From Clostridia bacterium (GTDB lineage Bacteria; Bacillota; Clostridia; Christensenellales; Aristaeellaceae), in assembly GCA_017615475.1 (NCBI GenBank), contig JAGAAC010000002.1, positions 1-38,643 of the forward strand: a stretch of 38,643 nt of DNA, in the 5' to 3' direction. Positions 24,187-31,628 of the stretch are shown one piece after another. The notes under the pieces were generated by a model that was given only the letters and a program-made list of their open reading frames with translations, did not search any database and had not been told where the DNA came from. A program made the translations under genes and the position numbers. Each line of letters begins with the position of its first letter. Positions within the stretch are counted from its first letter, which is position 1.

Positions 24187-25281
24187 ATGAATAACTGTCC
24201 TGAAATCCTGAATGCCTTTGCCCTGCCGGAAGGAGAACGCTCCGCGGTTCCCTTCGGCAACGGCCATATCAATAACACTTTCCTGATCCGTATCGCCGGA
24301 ACCGGGAAACAGTATATCCTGCAGCGCATCAACAGCTATGTTTTCACCCGTCCGAAGGATGTCATGGAAAACATGCAGCGAGTCACCGCCTTTCTGCGCG
24401 GAAAAATCGCCGCGGAAGGCGGAAACCCGGATCGTGAAACCATCACCCTGGTTTCCTCCCGTTCCGGTGAGGCCTATGCGGAGGATCCGGAAGGCCAGAT
24501 CTGGCGTGTTATGCTTTTTGTGCCGGACACTTTCAGTCCCGAGCTTCCGGATGACCTGAACATCCTGGAGGAGTGCGGCGGTGCTTTTGGCCGTTTTGCC
24601 CGGCTTCTGGACGATTTCCCCGCCTCATCGCTGCATGAGACGATTCATGCCTTTCATGACACACCGTCCCGGCTCCGCCAGCTGGAGGACGCTGCCAAAA
24701 ACGATCCCCTGGACCGCCTGAAGGATATCCCGGAGGAAATGGCTTTTGCCCGGTCCTGTGCGGCGGAAACAAGGGTGCTCACGGATGCCCTCTCCGCCGG
24801 GAAACTTCCGCTCCGCGTAACGCACAATGATACCAAGGTCAACAATGTCCTGCTGGATAAACAGACGGAAAAGGCAGTCTGTGTCATTGACCTGGATACG
24901 GTGATGCCGGGGCTTCTGGCTTATGACTTCGGCGACGCCATCCGGGTCGGCGCCTGCAGTGCGGCGGAGGATGAGCAGAACCTGGATCTTATTCATCTGG
25001 AGCTGCCTAAATACAGGGCTTTCTCCCGCGGTTTCCTGTCTCAGCTGAAAGGAATCCTCTCGCGGGATGAACTGCTTTCCCTGGAAGCCGGTGCCCGGAT
25101 CATGACGCTGGAGAACGGGCTCCGTTTCCTGGCTGATCACCTGAACGGAGATGTGTATTTTAAGATTCACCGCCCCGGTCAGAACCTGGACCGAGCCCGG
25201 GCGCAGTTTGCCCTCTACCGGGATATGGAAAAACACAGGACCGAGGCACAGAAGATCCTGCTGGAGCTTTACGGCGGATAA
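24187..25281 (+). CDS. APH-fold sugar kinase, N-acetylhexosamine 1-kinase (NahK)-like
   Basis: A 364-residue aminoglycoside-phosphotransferase-fold kinase. Closest known type by length and motifs is NahK/LnpB of bifidobacteria, which phosphorylates GlcNAc/GalNAc at C1. The Brenner motif is THNDTKVNNVLLD (H213, catalytic D215) and the metal site is IDLDTVMPGL (D235, D237), followed by DFGDAIR. An N-terminal nucleotide-binding lobe carries PFGNGHINNTFLI and YILQRIN. It starts one base after the permease stop, with GGAGG upstream, and closes the importer operon. It implies that the imported or released sugar is trapped as the 1-phosphate. Substrate could be HexNAc or another hexose such as mannose. 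A paralogue lies at 28002-29060. Confidence 0.82.
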   Translation: MNNCPEILNAFALPEGERSAVPFGNGHINNTFLIRIAGTGKQYILQRINSYVFTRPKDVMENMQRVTAFLRGKIAAEGGNPDRETITLVSSRSGEAYAEDPEGQIWRVMLFVPDTFSPELPDDLNILEECGGAFGRFARLLDDFPASSLHETIHAFHDTPSRLRQLEDAAKNDPLDRLKDIPEEMAFARSCAAETRVLTDALSAGKLPLRVTHNDTKVNNVLLDKQTEKAVCVIDLDTVMPGLLAYDFGDAIRVGACSAAEDEQNLDLIHLELPKYRAFSRGFLSQLKGILSRDELLSLEAGARIMTLENGLRFLADHLNGDVYFKIHRPGQNLDRARAQFALYRDMEKHRTEAQKILLELYGG

Positions 25282-25300
25282 TGCCACCCCTGCCGCAGAA

Positions 25301-25326
25301 AGTTTCCCGAACGGGAAGCTTTTTTT
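25301..25326 (+). terminator. Terminator after the first kinase gene
   Basis: AGTTTCCC (25301-25308) pairs with GGGAAGCT (25313-25320), with one G-T wobble and a GAAC loop, followed by a run of seven Ts. It ends the importer/kinase operon 20 bases after the stop. Confidence 0.9.
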
Positions 25327-25393
25327 CTGAATCCCGTTGAATAGGTGGTTCTATCTTTTCAAACAGAAGGTGTTTATTGTCTTTTCGGCTTGC

Positions 25394-25399
25394 TATCAT
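25394..25399 (+). promoter_or_regulatory. Probable extended -10 promoter of the secreted ChaN-like gene
   Basis: TGC followed by TATCAT forms an extended -10 about 60 bases before the start codon. The -35 position has only weak similarity (TGTTTA, 25371-25376). It lies just beyond the upstream terminator, where a new promoter is required. Confidence 0.45.
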
Positions 25400-25457
25400 G
25401 AACATATATACAGGAGGATTGATTCCTTCCTACCCTTATTTTATTGCGGAGGTCTGA

Positions 25458-26513
25458 ATGATGAAAAAACTGCTTTCTGCCATGCTTTCTGTCTGTATGC
25501 TGTTCCTTTGCTGTATTGTCCCCGTTCACGCGGAAACATCCGCGTCGGGAAAGATCATGCTTTACGGTGAATCTCACGCGGATCCCGGCTGCCTGGAAAA
25601 GGAACTGGCAGCCTGGTCTGACTGCTATGCTGACGGAATGCGTGATCTTTTCGTTGAGCTTCCTTTCTACGTGGCTGAATACCTGAACCTGTGGATGCAT
25701 GCGGATTCAGATGAGATTCTCGAACAGTTTTATGCTGACATTGAAGGAACGGACGCCCATGCCCCCTGCGTTCTTGATTTCTATCGCAGAATAAAAGCCG
25801 ACTTTCCTGAAACGGTTTTTCACGGAACAGATGTCGGTCATCTGTATTACACGGCCGGTTTACGCTATATTACACTTCTGGAATCAGAAGGCAGGAAAGA
25901 CAGTGAGGAATACCGTCTGGCGGAGGAAATAATCGGACAGGGCATCACCTACTACACCATGCAGGCTGAAAACAAGAACTCCGCCTTTGTTTACCGGGAA
26001 AACCAGATGGTGGAGAATTTCCTGCGGGTTTATAATGAACTGGGTCAGAAGGACGTTATGGGAATATACGGTTCCGCCCATACAGGCCTGTTTTCCCGTG
26101 ATATAACCGGTTCCGTTCCCTGTATGGCCGCTCAGCTGAGGAATCATTACGGAACCCTTGTTTCTTCAACCGACCTGACAAAAGCTGACATCATCAGCAC
26201 GGATACGGTGACCCTGAACGGAAAGGAATATCAGGCTTCCTTCTTCGGCAGTCAGGACATCTCATGGGCTGAAGGGTATCTGACTCGGGCCTTCCGGCGT
26301 GTGGAAAATGCCTATGAGGACCTGAAGGATGCTCCCCGCACCGGCAATTATCTTCCGGCCCACAACTACATCATGGATATCAGTGCGGGCGAAGTGTTTA
26401 TCGTCGATTATACAAAACAGGACGGTTCTCTGGAGCGTATGTACTTCCTTTCGGATGGCAGCACTTACGATGAAGGCGTTCTCAATACATACCAGATCCT
26501 TCTGAATGAATAA
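25458..26513 (+). CDS. Secreted protein of the EreA/ChaN-like superfamily
   Basis: A 351-residue exported protein with signal peptide MMKKLLSAMLSVCMLFLCC...PVHA, cut before ETSASG. Three motifs in the usual order point to the EreA/ChaN/TIKI superfamily of metal- or haem-binding hydrolases: LYGESH (E38, H40), LFVELP (E67) and MGIYGSAH (H208). No closer family is recognised; length is between ChaN and erythromycin esterase. The C-terminal 100 residues look like an added beta domain. Two ATG codons are adjacent; GGAGGT is 4 bases from the first and 7 from the second (25461), so the second may be the true start. It is a single-gene unit between two converging sugar operons. Confidence 0.7.
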   Translation: MMKKLLSAMLSVCMLFLCCIVPVHAETSASGKIMLYGESHADPGCLEKELAAWSDCYADGMRDLFVELPFYVAEYLNLWMHADSDEILEQFYADIEGTDAHAPCVLDFYRRIKADFPETVFHGTDVGHLYYTAGLRYITLLESEGRKDSEEYRLAEEIIGQGITYYTMQAENKNSAFVYRENQMVENFLRVYNELGQKDVMGIYGSAHTGLFSRDITGSVPCMAAQLRNHYGTLVSSTDLTKADIISTDTVTLNGKEYQASFFGSQDISWAEGYLTRAFRRVENAYEDLKDAPRTGNYLPAHNYIMDISAGEVFIVDYTKQDGSLERMYFLSDGSTYDEGVLNTYQILLNE

Positions 26514-26530
26514 TTTCCGTAATACAAAGA

Positions 26531-26568
26531 CCGGGAACCGCAAAGATACGGTTCCCGGCCTTTCTGTT
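26531..26568. terminator. Bidirectional terminator between the ChaN-like gene and the phosphohexomutase gene
   Basis: CCGGGAACCG (26531-26540) pairs with CGGTTCCCGG (26549-26558) around an 8-base loop. TTTCTGTTT follows on the plus strand and TCTTTG on the minus strand. It sits between two converging genes. Confidence 0.85.
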
Positions 26569-26575
26569 TCCTGTA

Positions 26576-27988
26576 TTATGCCAGTCCTGTAAAATCAGCC
26601 ATTTTCCGGACAAGCGCTTCCGCTTCCTTTTGTGTCGGTGCTTCCGCAAAGATACGGATCCGCGGTTCCGTACCGGAAGGCCGGACAATCACCCATCCGT
26701 TTTCAAAATAGACTTTGCATCCGTCCATGTAGTTGACCCGGACGACAGTCTGCTCAAAGGACGGAAGCTTATTCTCCTCCATGACCAGCTTGTGAATGGC
26801 TTCCTTCTTTTCCGGCGTCAGGGCCCAGTCATATTCAGCGGAGTGCATTTCACCGTAACGGTCATACAGGTCCTGCACAAGTTCGCTCAGTTTTTTGCCG
26901 CTGACGCTCAGCATCTCCACCAGCAGGCTGGCGGCATACAGGCCGTCTTTGCCGGCAATATGTCCCCGCACCGTCAGGCCGCCGGAGGATTCACCACCGA
27001 TCAGCGCATCATGGGTCTCCATGCCCGCGGAGATATGTTTGAATCCCACAGGCACCTCAATGCAGGTCTCCCCGTGAGCTTCCGCAATCCGGTCCAGCAG
27101 GTGCGTGGTGGCAATGTTCCGTACCGCCGGGCCCTTCCATCCCTTCTGCTCCAGCAGATAGGAATACAGCAGTGCCAGTGTTTCATTGGCGGTGATGTAA
27201 TTGCCTTTTTCGTCAATGATGCCCAGCCGGTCCGCGTCGCCGTCCGTGGCAATGCCGACGTCGGCGTTATGCTCCTTCACTGCGTACTGCAGGTCCACCA
27301 GGGTGTCCGGATTCGGTGCCGGCAGATGGCGGCCGAAGAAAGCGTCATGGCGGTCATTGATTACATCCACGTCGCACCGGGAGGTATACAGAATGGTCTG
27401 CAGGCCGGTCAGGCTCACGCCGAACATCGGGTCCAGCACAATCCGCAGTCTGCGTTTCCGGATGGCATCCGTGTTCACCTGCTTCAGGATGGAATCGAGA
27501 TAGGCGTCCCGCGGATCGATGATCCTGATGATGCCGGCCGCCTTTGCCGCTTCAAAATCCATGCTGTGTATTTCGTCTTCTGTCAGCTGGTTTGCTGTCA
27601 GCTGGATGGCTTCCGTCACATCCTGCGCGGCATCCCTTCCGCCGGCCGTGAACAGCTTGATCCCGTTCCAGACAGCCGGGTTGTGGCTGGCTGTGACCAT
27701 TGCGCCGTAAGGAAGTTTCCTTTCCTTCACCGTAAACATGATCTGCGGTGTCGGGCAGCTCATGTTGACGAACCAGACGGTCACGCCTTCCCCGGCAAGT
27801 ACTTCGCAGAACCAGATCAGGGCTTCGCGGCTCAGGAAGCGCCTGTCGTATCCGACACACAGGCCTTCTTCCGCGCATTCCTCCTGCTTCATTCTGCGGG
27901 CCAGCGCCCCGGCCACCCTCCGGATGTTTTCCCGTGTAAACCCGTCTCCGATGACGGCTCTCCAGCCGCCGGTACCGAATTGAATCAT
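26576..27988 (-). CDS. Phosphoglucomutase/phosphomannomutase family enzyme
   Basis: A 470-residue alpha-D-phosphohexomutase, which moves phosphate between C1 and C6 of a hexose. All four domains are present. The phosphoserine is S101 in TASHNP, the Mg2+ loop is DGDADR (249-254), the sugar loop is GGESSGG (331-337), and the phosphate clamp is RPSGTEPRIRI near the C-terminus. The family includes glucose, mannose and N-acetylglucosamine mutases, and these motifs do not settle which. It is the last gene of the minus-strand operon, 13 bases after a NahK-like kinase. That order makes conversion of the kinase's sugar 1-phosphate to 6-phosphate the natural reading. GGAGG lies 7 bases before ATG 27988. 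Confidence 0.92.
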   Translation of the reverse strand: MIQFGTGGWRAVIGDGFTRENIRRVAGALARRMKQEECAEEGLCVGYDRRFLSREALIWFCEVLAGEGVTVWFVNMSCPTPQIMFTVKERKLPYGAMVTASHNPAVWNGIKLFTAGGRDAAQDVTEAIQLTANQLTEDEIHSMDFEAAKAAGIIRIIDPRDAYLDSILKQVNTDAIRKRRLRIVLDPMFGVSLTGLQTILYTSRCDVDVINDRHDAFFGRHLPAPNPDTLVDLQYAVKEHNADVGIATDGDADRLGIIDEKGNYITANETLALLYSYLLEQKGWKGPAVRNIATTHLLDRIAEAHGETCIEVPVGFKHISAGMETHDALIGGESSGGLTVRGHIAGKDGLYAASLLVEMLSVSGKKLSELVQDLYDRYGEMHSAEYDWALTPEKKEAIHKLVMEENKLPSFEQTVVRVNYMDGCKVYFENGWVIVRPSGTEPRIRIFAEAPTQKEAEALVRKMADFTGLA

Positions 27989-28001
27989 TTTATGCCTCCG
28001 T

Positions 28002-29060
28002 TCAGATCCCGTTCATCATCTGTCGGATGATGCCGTCTTTTTCTTCCATTTCCGCGGTCAGTGCCATCTGGGTTCTGGTCCGGTCCAGGTTATGCTCCGG
28101 CCGCTCAATATGATAATAGGTATCGCCGTTCAGGTAGTCCGTCAGGAATCTCACCGCGTTTTCCAGTGTGATGATCCGTGCCCCGTCCGGCAGTGTTTCC
28201 TTTTCATTCTTCGTCAGTTTGTCTCCGCAGGTGCCCAGGAACCCCTCCGCATAGGCCTTGTAAAGATTCAGGTCCATGTGCACTTTCCGGAGATCCTTTT
28301 CATCTTCCGCAGCGGTAGACGCGCCGAAACGGATGGAGTCGCCGAAATCATTGGCCGCCAGTCCCGGCATCACCGTATCCAGGTCCAGGATGCACAGCGG
28401 CTTCCTTGTCTTTTCATCCAGCATGACATTGTTCAGTTTCGTGTCGTTATGCGTCACGCGAAGCGGCAGTTCCCCGGCTTTCAGCATCTGCTGCAGCAGG
28501 CCTGCTCCCGCTTCCCTTTCCAGCATAAAGTTGATTTCAGGCCCTGCGGTCTTTACCCTCCCGGCCCGGTCTTCCCGGATGGCCTCATGCAGGGCCCGGT
28601 AGCGGTTCGGCGTGTCATGGAATCCAGAAATGGTTTCTGTCAGCCTGTCCGCGGGAAAATCAGCCATCTGCTTCTGGAATGTGCCGAAGGCAGCGCCGCT
28701 GTTCCGGAAATCCGCCGCAGTCTCCGCCTTGTCCAGGCAGACCCCGCCGGTCACATACTCATACATCCGCCACAGTTCTTTCCGGTCGTTCAGGATATAA
28801 TCCCTTCCGTCCCTGAGCTTTACCAGTGTCATCACGTGCCGCGGATCGGGGTCCTTTTTCCGCAGGTGTCCCGTTACCATCAGGATATTGCTCATCAGGC
28901 CTTCCGGATCCCGGAAGGTCTCTGTATTGACCCGCTGCAGGATATACAGATGGGGCTGGTTGGTCACCACCAGCCAGGTCTGGTTGATATGGCCGGATCC
29001 GAAAGGTACGCACCGGATAATGGTTCCTTCCGTGCGGAACTGTTCCGCCGTTTCACGCAT
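28002..29060 (-). CDS. APH-fold sugar kinase, NahK-like (second copy)
   Basis: A 352-residue paralogue of the kinase at 24187-25281. It shares PFGSGHINQTWL, YILQRVN, SGFHDTPNRYR, LPLRVTHNDTKLNNVMLD (H204, catalytic D206), ILDLDTVMPGL (D226, D228) and the C-terminal LNGDTYYHIERPEHNLDRTR. Similarity runs the whole length but is clearly below identity, so it is an old duplication or separate acquisition with probably a different sugar preference. It is followed by the phosphohexomutase gene and preceded by the binding-protein gene with a stem-loop between. The ribosome site (GGTGA) is weaker than in neighbouring genes, which with the stem-loop would lower its output relative to the binding protein. 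Confidence 0.82.
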   Translation of the reverse strand: MRETAEQFRTEGTIIRCVPFGSGHINQTWLVVTNQPHLYILQRVNTETFRDPEGLMSNILMVTGHLRKKDPDPRHVMTLVKLRDGRDYILNDRKELWRMYEYVTGGVCLDKAETAADFRNSGAAFGTFQKQMADFPADRLTETISGFHDTPNRYRALHEAIREDRAGRVKTAGPEINFMLEREAGAGLLQQMLKAGELPLRVTHNDTKLNNVMLDEKTRKPLCILDLDTVMPGLAANDFGDSIRFGASTAAEDEKDLRKVHMDLNLYKAYAEGFLGTCGDKLTKNEKETLPDGARIITLENAVRFLTDYLNGDTYYHIERPEHNLDRTRTQMALTAEMEEKDGIIRQMMNGI

Positions 29061-29096
29061 GGTTTTTCACCGCTTTCAGGTTTTTTTCGCAAAACA

Positions 29097-29124
29097 CCGG
29101 CAGGAGGAGCCCTCCTCCTGCCGG
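29097..29124 (-). terminator. Stem-loop (attenuator) between binding protein and second kinase
   Basis: CCGGCAGGAGGA (29097-29108) pairs perfectly with TCCTCCTGCCGG (29113-29124), loop 4. On the minus strand it is followed by TGTTTTG, a short T tract. It is probably a partial terminator or a 3' stabiliser for the binding-protein message. Confidence 0.75.
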
Positions 29125-29158
29125 CAGTGACTGTGTTTTCGGTTTTCAGGTTAATTGC

Positions 29159-30616
29159 TTATTTCCCGGCCATGAACTCTTCCAGCTGGCGGTTCACTTC
29201 ATCCACATATTCGTTGATGCCGGCCGCTTCCAGTTCGGCAATGGCTGCCGGATAGTTCTCATCAAAGTCCACATATCCGTAGAGGATGGGAGCCAGTTTC
29301 TTCCATGCTTCGGAGCAGGAAGTCTGGATCAGCTTGACATTTTCGTCATTGAAGTTGAAGCCGAACATGGCGGAAACCTGAGCGTCATTGTCCCAGTTCA
29401 GATAGTTCTCGATGTATTCCTTGCTCACATCGCTGGAGAACACCTGATAGTTGGCGTTCCGGAACATCCACTCGTAGAAGAATCCTTCTCCGGCCGCGGT
29501 CTCACTGATCAGCACCAGTCCCCCGTTCTCGTCCAGGTCCCAGTCCTTGCCCTTCTCGCCGTACAGGCAGAACAGGTAGTTCTCCTGGCTGCCCCACAGC
29601 CAAGCCAGGAACTTCAGGGCACCTTCAGGATTCTTGGCGGAATACGGAATGCACAGCACTTCGCCGCCGGCGGTGTTGATGTAACGGGGCTTTTCCGGCG
29701 CCAGCAGGTAGTTACCCATCACAGCGTTGGGATCAGCCGTCTTCACCTTGTTTCCGATCTCCAGGTCCTTGGCCAGGGAGCCTTCCACCCAGAGGTACAG
29801 GCCGGTCTGCACGCGGGACTCACGTTCGTTGTACTTGATGGCCAGTTCATCCTGGTACAGGCCGTCCAGGAACATTTCTCTGTTATACTGGGCTACCTTC
29901 TTGAAGGCGTCGGTGTGGGCATAGCTGTAAGCCTTATGGGTATCCTCACCGAAGACCACCAGATCCTGGTACGCGACCCAGAAATACTGTTCATCGGCGA
30001 AATAACGGGTCAGGGGCTTGAAGATGATGTCCCCGGGGCCGCGGAATTCGGGGAACTGGTCCTGCACGCGCTCGGCGTATTCACGCAGGTCCTCGGCCGT
30101 CTTTACTTCGGTCATGCCGACTTTCTCCAGCAGGTCCTGCCGCAGGCAGACAAACTGGAACATGGCGGAGGACGGCGCGTAAGCAGACGGAATGCCGTAC
30201 TGGACACCGTTGATCTTGCCGCCGTTCATCTGGGTTTCCGGCAGAACGTCCTTCATGTAGTCCGGCCAGGCCTTGGCGATCAGATCGTCCAGGGGCTGGG
30301 CTTCCTTGTTGTTTACCATGCTGGACAGGTCCGGCAGTCCGTCCCAGTACAGGTCGATGGTTTCATTGGCCGCCAGCAGGATTTTCTTCTGGTCCCAGTA
30401 GGAATCCCAGCTCAGGAACCGGAAATTCACCTTCATATTCAGGTCTTCCTTCACCTTTTCGGCAAAGGCGCCGTTAATAAACTCGGAAAACGCGTCGGTT
30501 TCTTCACCGGGATACAGGATCGTGATTTCCTCCAGTTCGTCTGCCTGCGCCATCAGCGGCACAGCCAGGGTCAGCACCAGCGTCAGCGCCAGTACCATTG
30601 CCAACAGTTTCTTCAT
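29159..30616 (-). CDS. ABC importer solute-binding protein (LplA/DUF3502 type)
   Basis: A 485-residue solute-binding protein of the LplA type that pairs with LplB/YtcP permeases. The signal peptide MKKLLAMVLALTLVLTLAVPLMAQA has no cysteine, so there is no lipid anchor site, as in the other binding protein of this window. The body includes LNMKVNFRFLSWDSYWDQKKILLAANETIDLYWDG and IPYSAKNPEGALKFLAWLWG, typical of this group, and a C-terminal helical segment. AGAAGGAGGG precedes the ATG. It is the fifth gene of the minus-strand operon, after the two permeases. Related importers carry aldouronates or other complex oligosaccharides; the ligand here is unknown. Confidence 0.92.
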   Translation of the reverse strand: MKKLLAMVLALTLVLTLAVPLMAQADELEEITILYPGEETDAFSEFINGAFAEKVKEDLNMKVNFRFLSWDSYWDQKKILLAANETIDLYWDGLPDLSSMVNNKEAQPLDDLIAKAWPDYMKDVLPETQMNGGKINGVQYGIPSAYAPSSAMFQFVCLRQDLLEKVGMTEVKTAEDLREYAERVQDQFPEFRGPGDIIFKPLTRYFADEQYFWVAYQDLVVFGEDTHKAYSYAHTDAFKKVAQYNREMFLDGLYQDELAIKYNERESRVQTGLYLWVEGSLAKDLEIGNKVKTADPNAVMGNYLLAPEKPRYINTAGGEVLCIPYSAKNPEGALKFLAWLWGSQENYLFCLYGEKGKDWDLDENGGLVLISETAAGEGFFYEWMFRNANYQVFSSDVSKEYIENYLNWDNDAQVSAMFGFNFNDENVKLIQTSCSEAWKKLAPILYGYVDFDENYPAAIAELEAAGINEYVDEVNRQLEEFMAGK

Positions 30617-30638
30617 GTGTTTACCCTCCTTCTATTTT

Positions 30639-30661
30639 CATAATATGCTTAACGCATTATG
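30639..30661. repeat. AT-rich inverted repeat upstream of the LplA-type gene
   Basis: CATA-AT-ATGC and GCATTATG pair around TTAAC with a two-base bulge. It lies 23 bases before the binding-protein ATG, in the 82-base gap after the permease gene. It could be a processing or stability hairpin. A promoter here is not convincing. Confidence 0.35.
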
Positions 30662-30698
30662 AATCTTTTTTGTCAGCGCGCTATGATCACGCTGTCCG

Positions 30699-31628
30699 TT
30701 ATTCCTTGACCGCTCCCGTCAGAATACCCCGTACAAAGTACCTTTGGATGAAAGGGTACAGGAAGATGATCGGCCCGATGGTGACAATCGTGACAGCCAT
30801 CTTTGCTGTCTCCGCGGGAAGCTTGAGGCCGGCCGCGGCGCCTGCCGGAACACGGCCGCTGTTGATCGCGTTCACATTCGACATCATTTTGTACAGGAAA
30901 TACTGCAGCGGGAACAGATCCCTGTCTTCAATGAACATCAGCGCATGCCACCAGTCATTCCAGTAACACAGGGCATACATCATTCCGACCGTCAGCAGCG
31001 CCGTAACGCTCAGCGGCAGGGCGATCCGGAAGAAGATCGTCATATGCCCGGCTCCGTCAATCTTCGCAGCTTCATACAGGCTTGGACTGATGGCCTTGAA
31101 GTAGGTCCGCATCAGGAACATGTTCCATACGCTGAACATCATCGGCAGGATCAGCCCCAGGATATTGTTATGCAGCCCGTACCATTTGGTGCAGATCACA
31201 TACCAGGGAACAAGTCCCGCGGAAAAGATACTGGTAAAGTTGCAGATGAACGCGATCACGTTCCTGTATTTCATTTCCCGCAGGCTGATGGCGTAGGAAA
31301 TCATGCAGGTAACCAGCATGGAGCCGAATGTGCCGACAGCCGTGATAAAAATCGTTACAAGGTAAGATTTTGCGATCCTGCCGCCGCTTTGATCAAACAG
31401 GTAGGTATAGGTATTCAGCGATAACTGGCTGGGGATCAGCCGGTATCCTTCCTTTACAACTGTTTCATCAGGCGTAAAGCTGACCACCACTGTCAGCAGC
31501 AGCGGATATAGGCAGATCAGGCCGAAGAACCCGACAATGATGTAGGCGATTATTTTCGCCCACCGGTCTGCGCTGGTCTGGCGGATGTGGCCGGGATGGT
31601 GCTGTTTGGAATGAATAATCGTACTCAT
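30699..31628 (-). CDS. ytcP: ABC importer permease, YtcP/LplC type
   Basis: A 309-residue permease of the YtcP/LplC group with six membrane segments. The EAA loop is YEAAKIDGAGHMTIFFRIALP, and the C-terminal LYPFIQRYFVRGILTGAVKE ending is a hallmark of this group. I chose ATG 31628 because its codon shares one base with the stop of lplB (TGATG), implying coupling. The longer open frame upstream lacks membrane character and overlaps lplB. It works with LplB and the binding protein just downstream. No ATPase is encoded in this operon. Confidence 0.92.
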   Translation of the reverse strand: MSTIIHSKQHHPGHIRQTSADRWAKIIAYIIVGFFGLICLYPLLLTVVVSFTPDETVVKEGYRLIPSQLSLNTYTYLFDQSGGRIAKSYLVTIFITAVGTFGSMLVTCMISYAISLREMKYRNVIAFICNFTSIFSAGLVPWYVICTKWYGLHNNILGLILPMMFSVWNMFLMRTYFKAISPSLYEAAKIDGAGHMTIFFRIALPLSVTALLTVGMMYALCYWNDWWHALMFIEDRDLFPLQYFLYKMMSNVNAINSGRVPAGAAAGLKLPAETAKMAVTIVTIGPIIFLYPFIQRYFVRGILTGAVKE

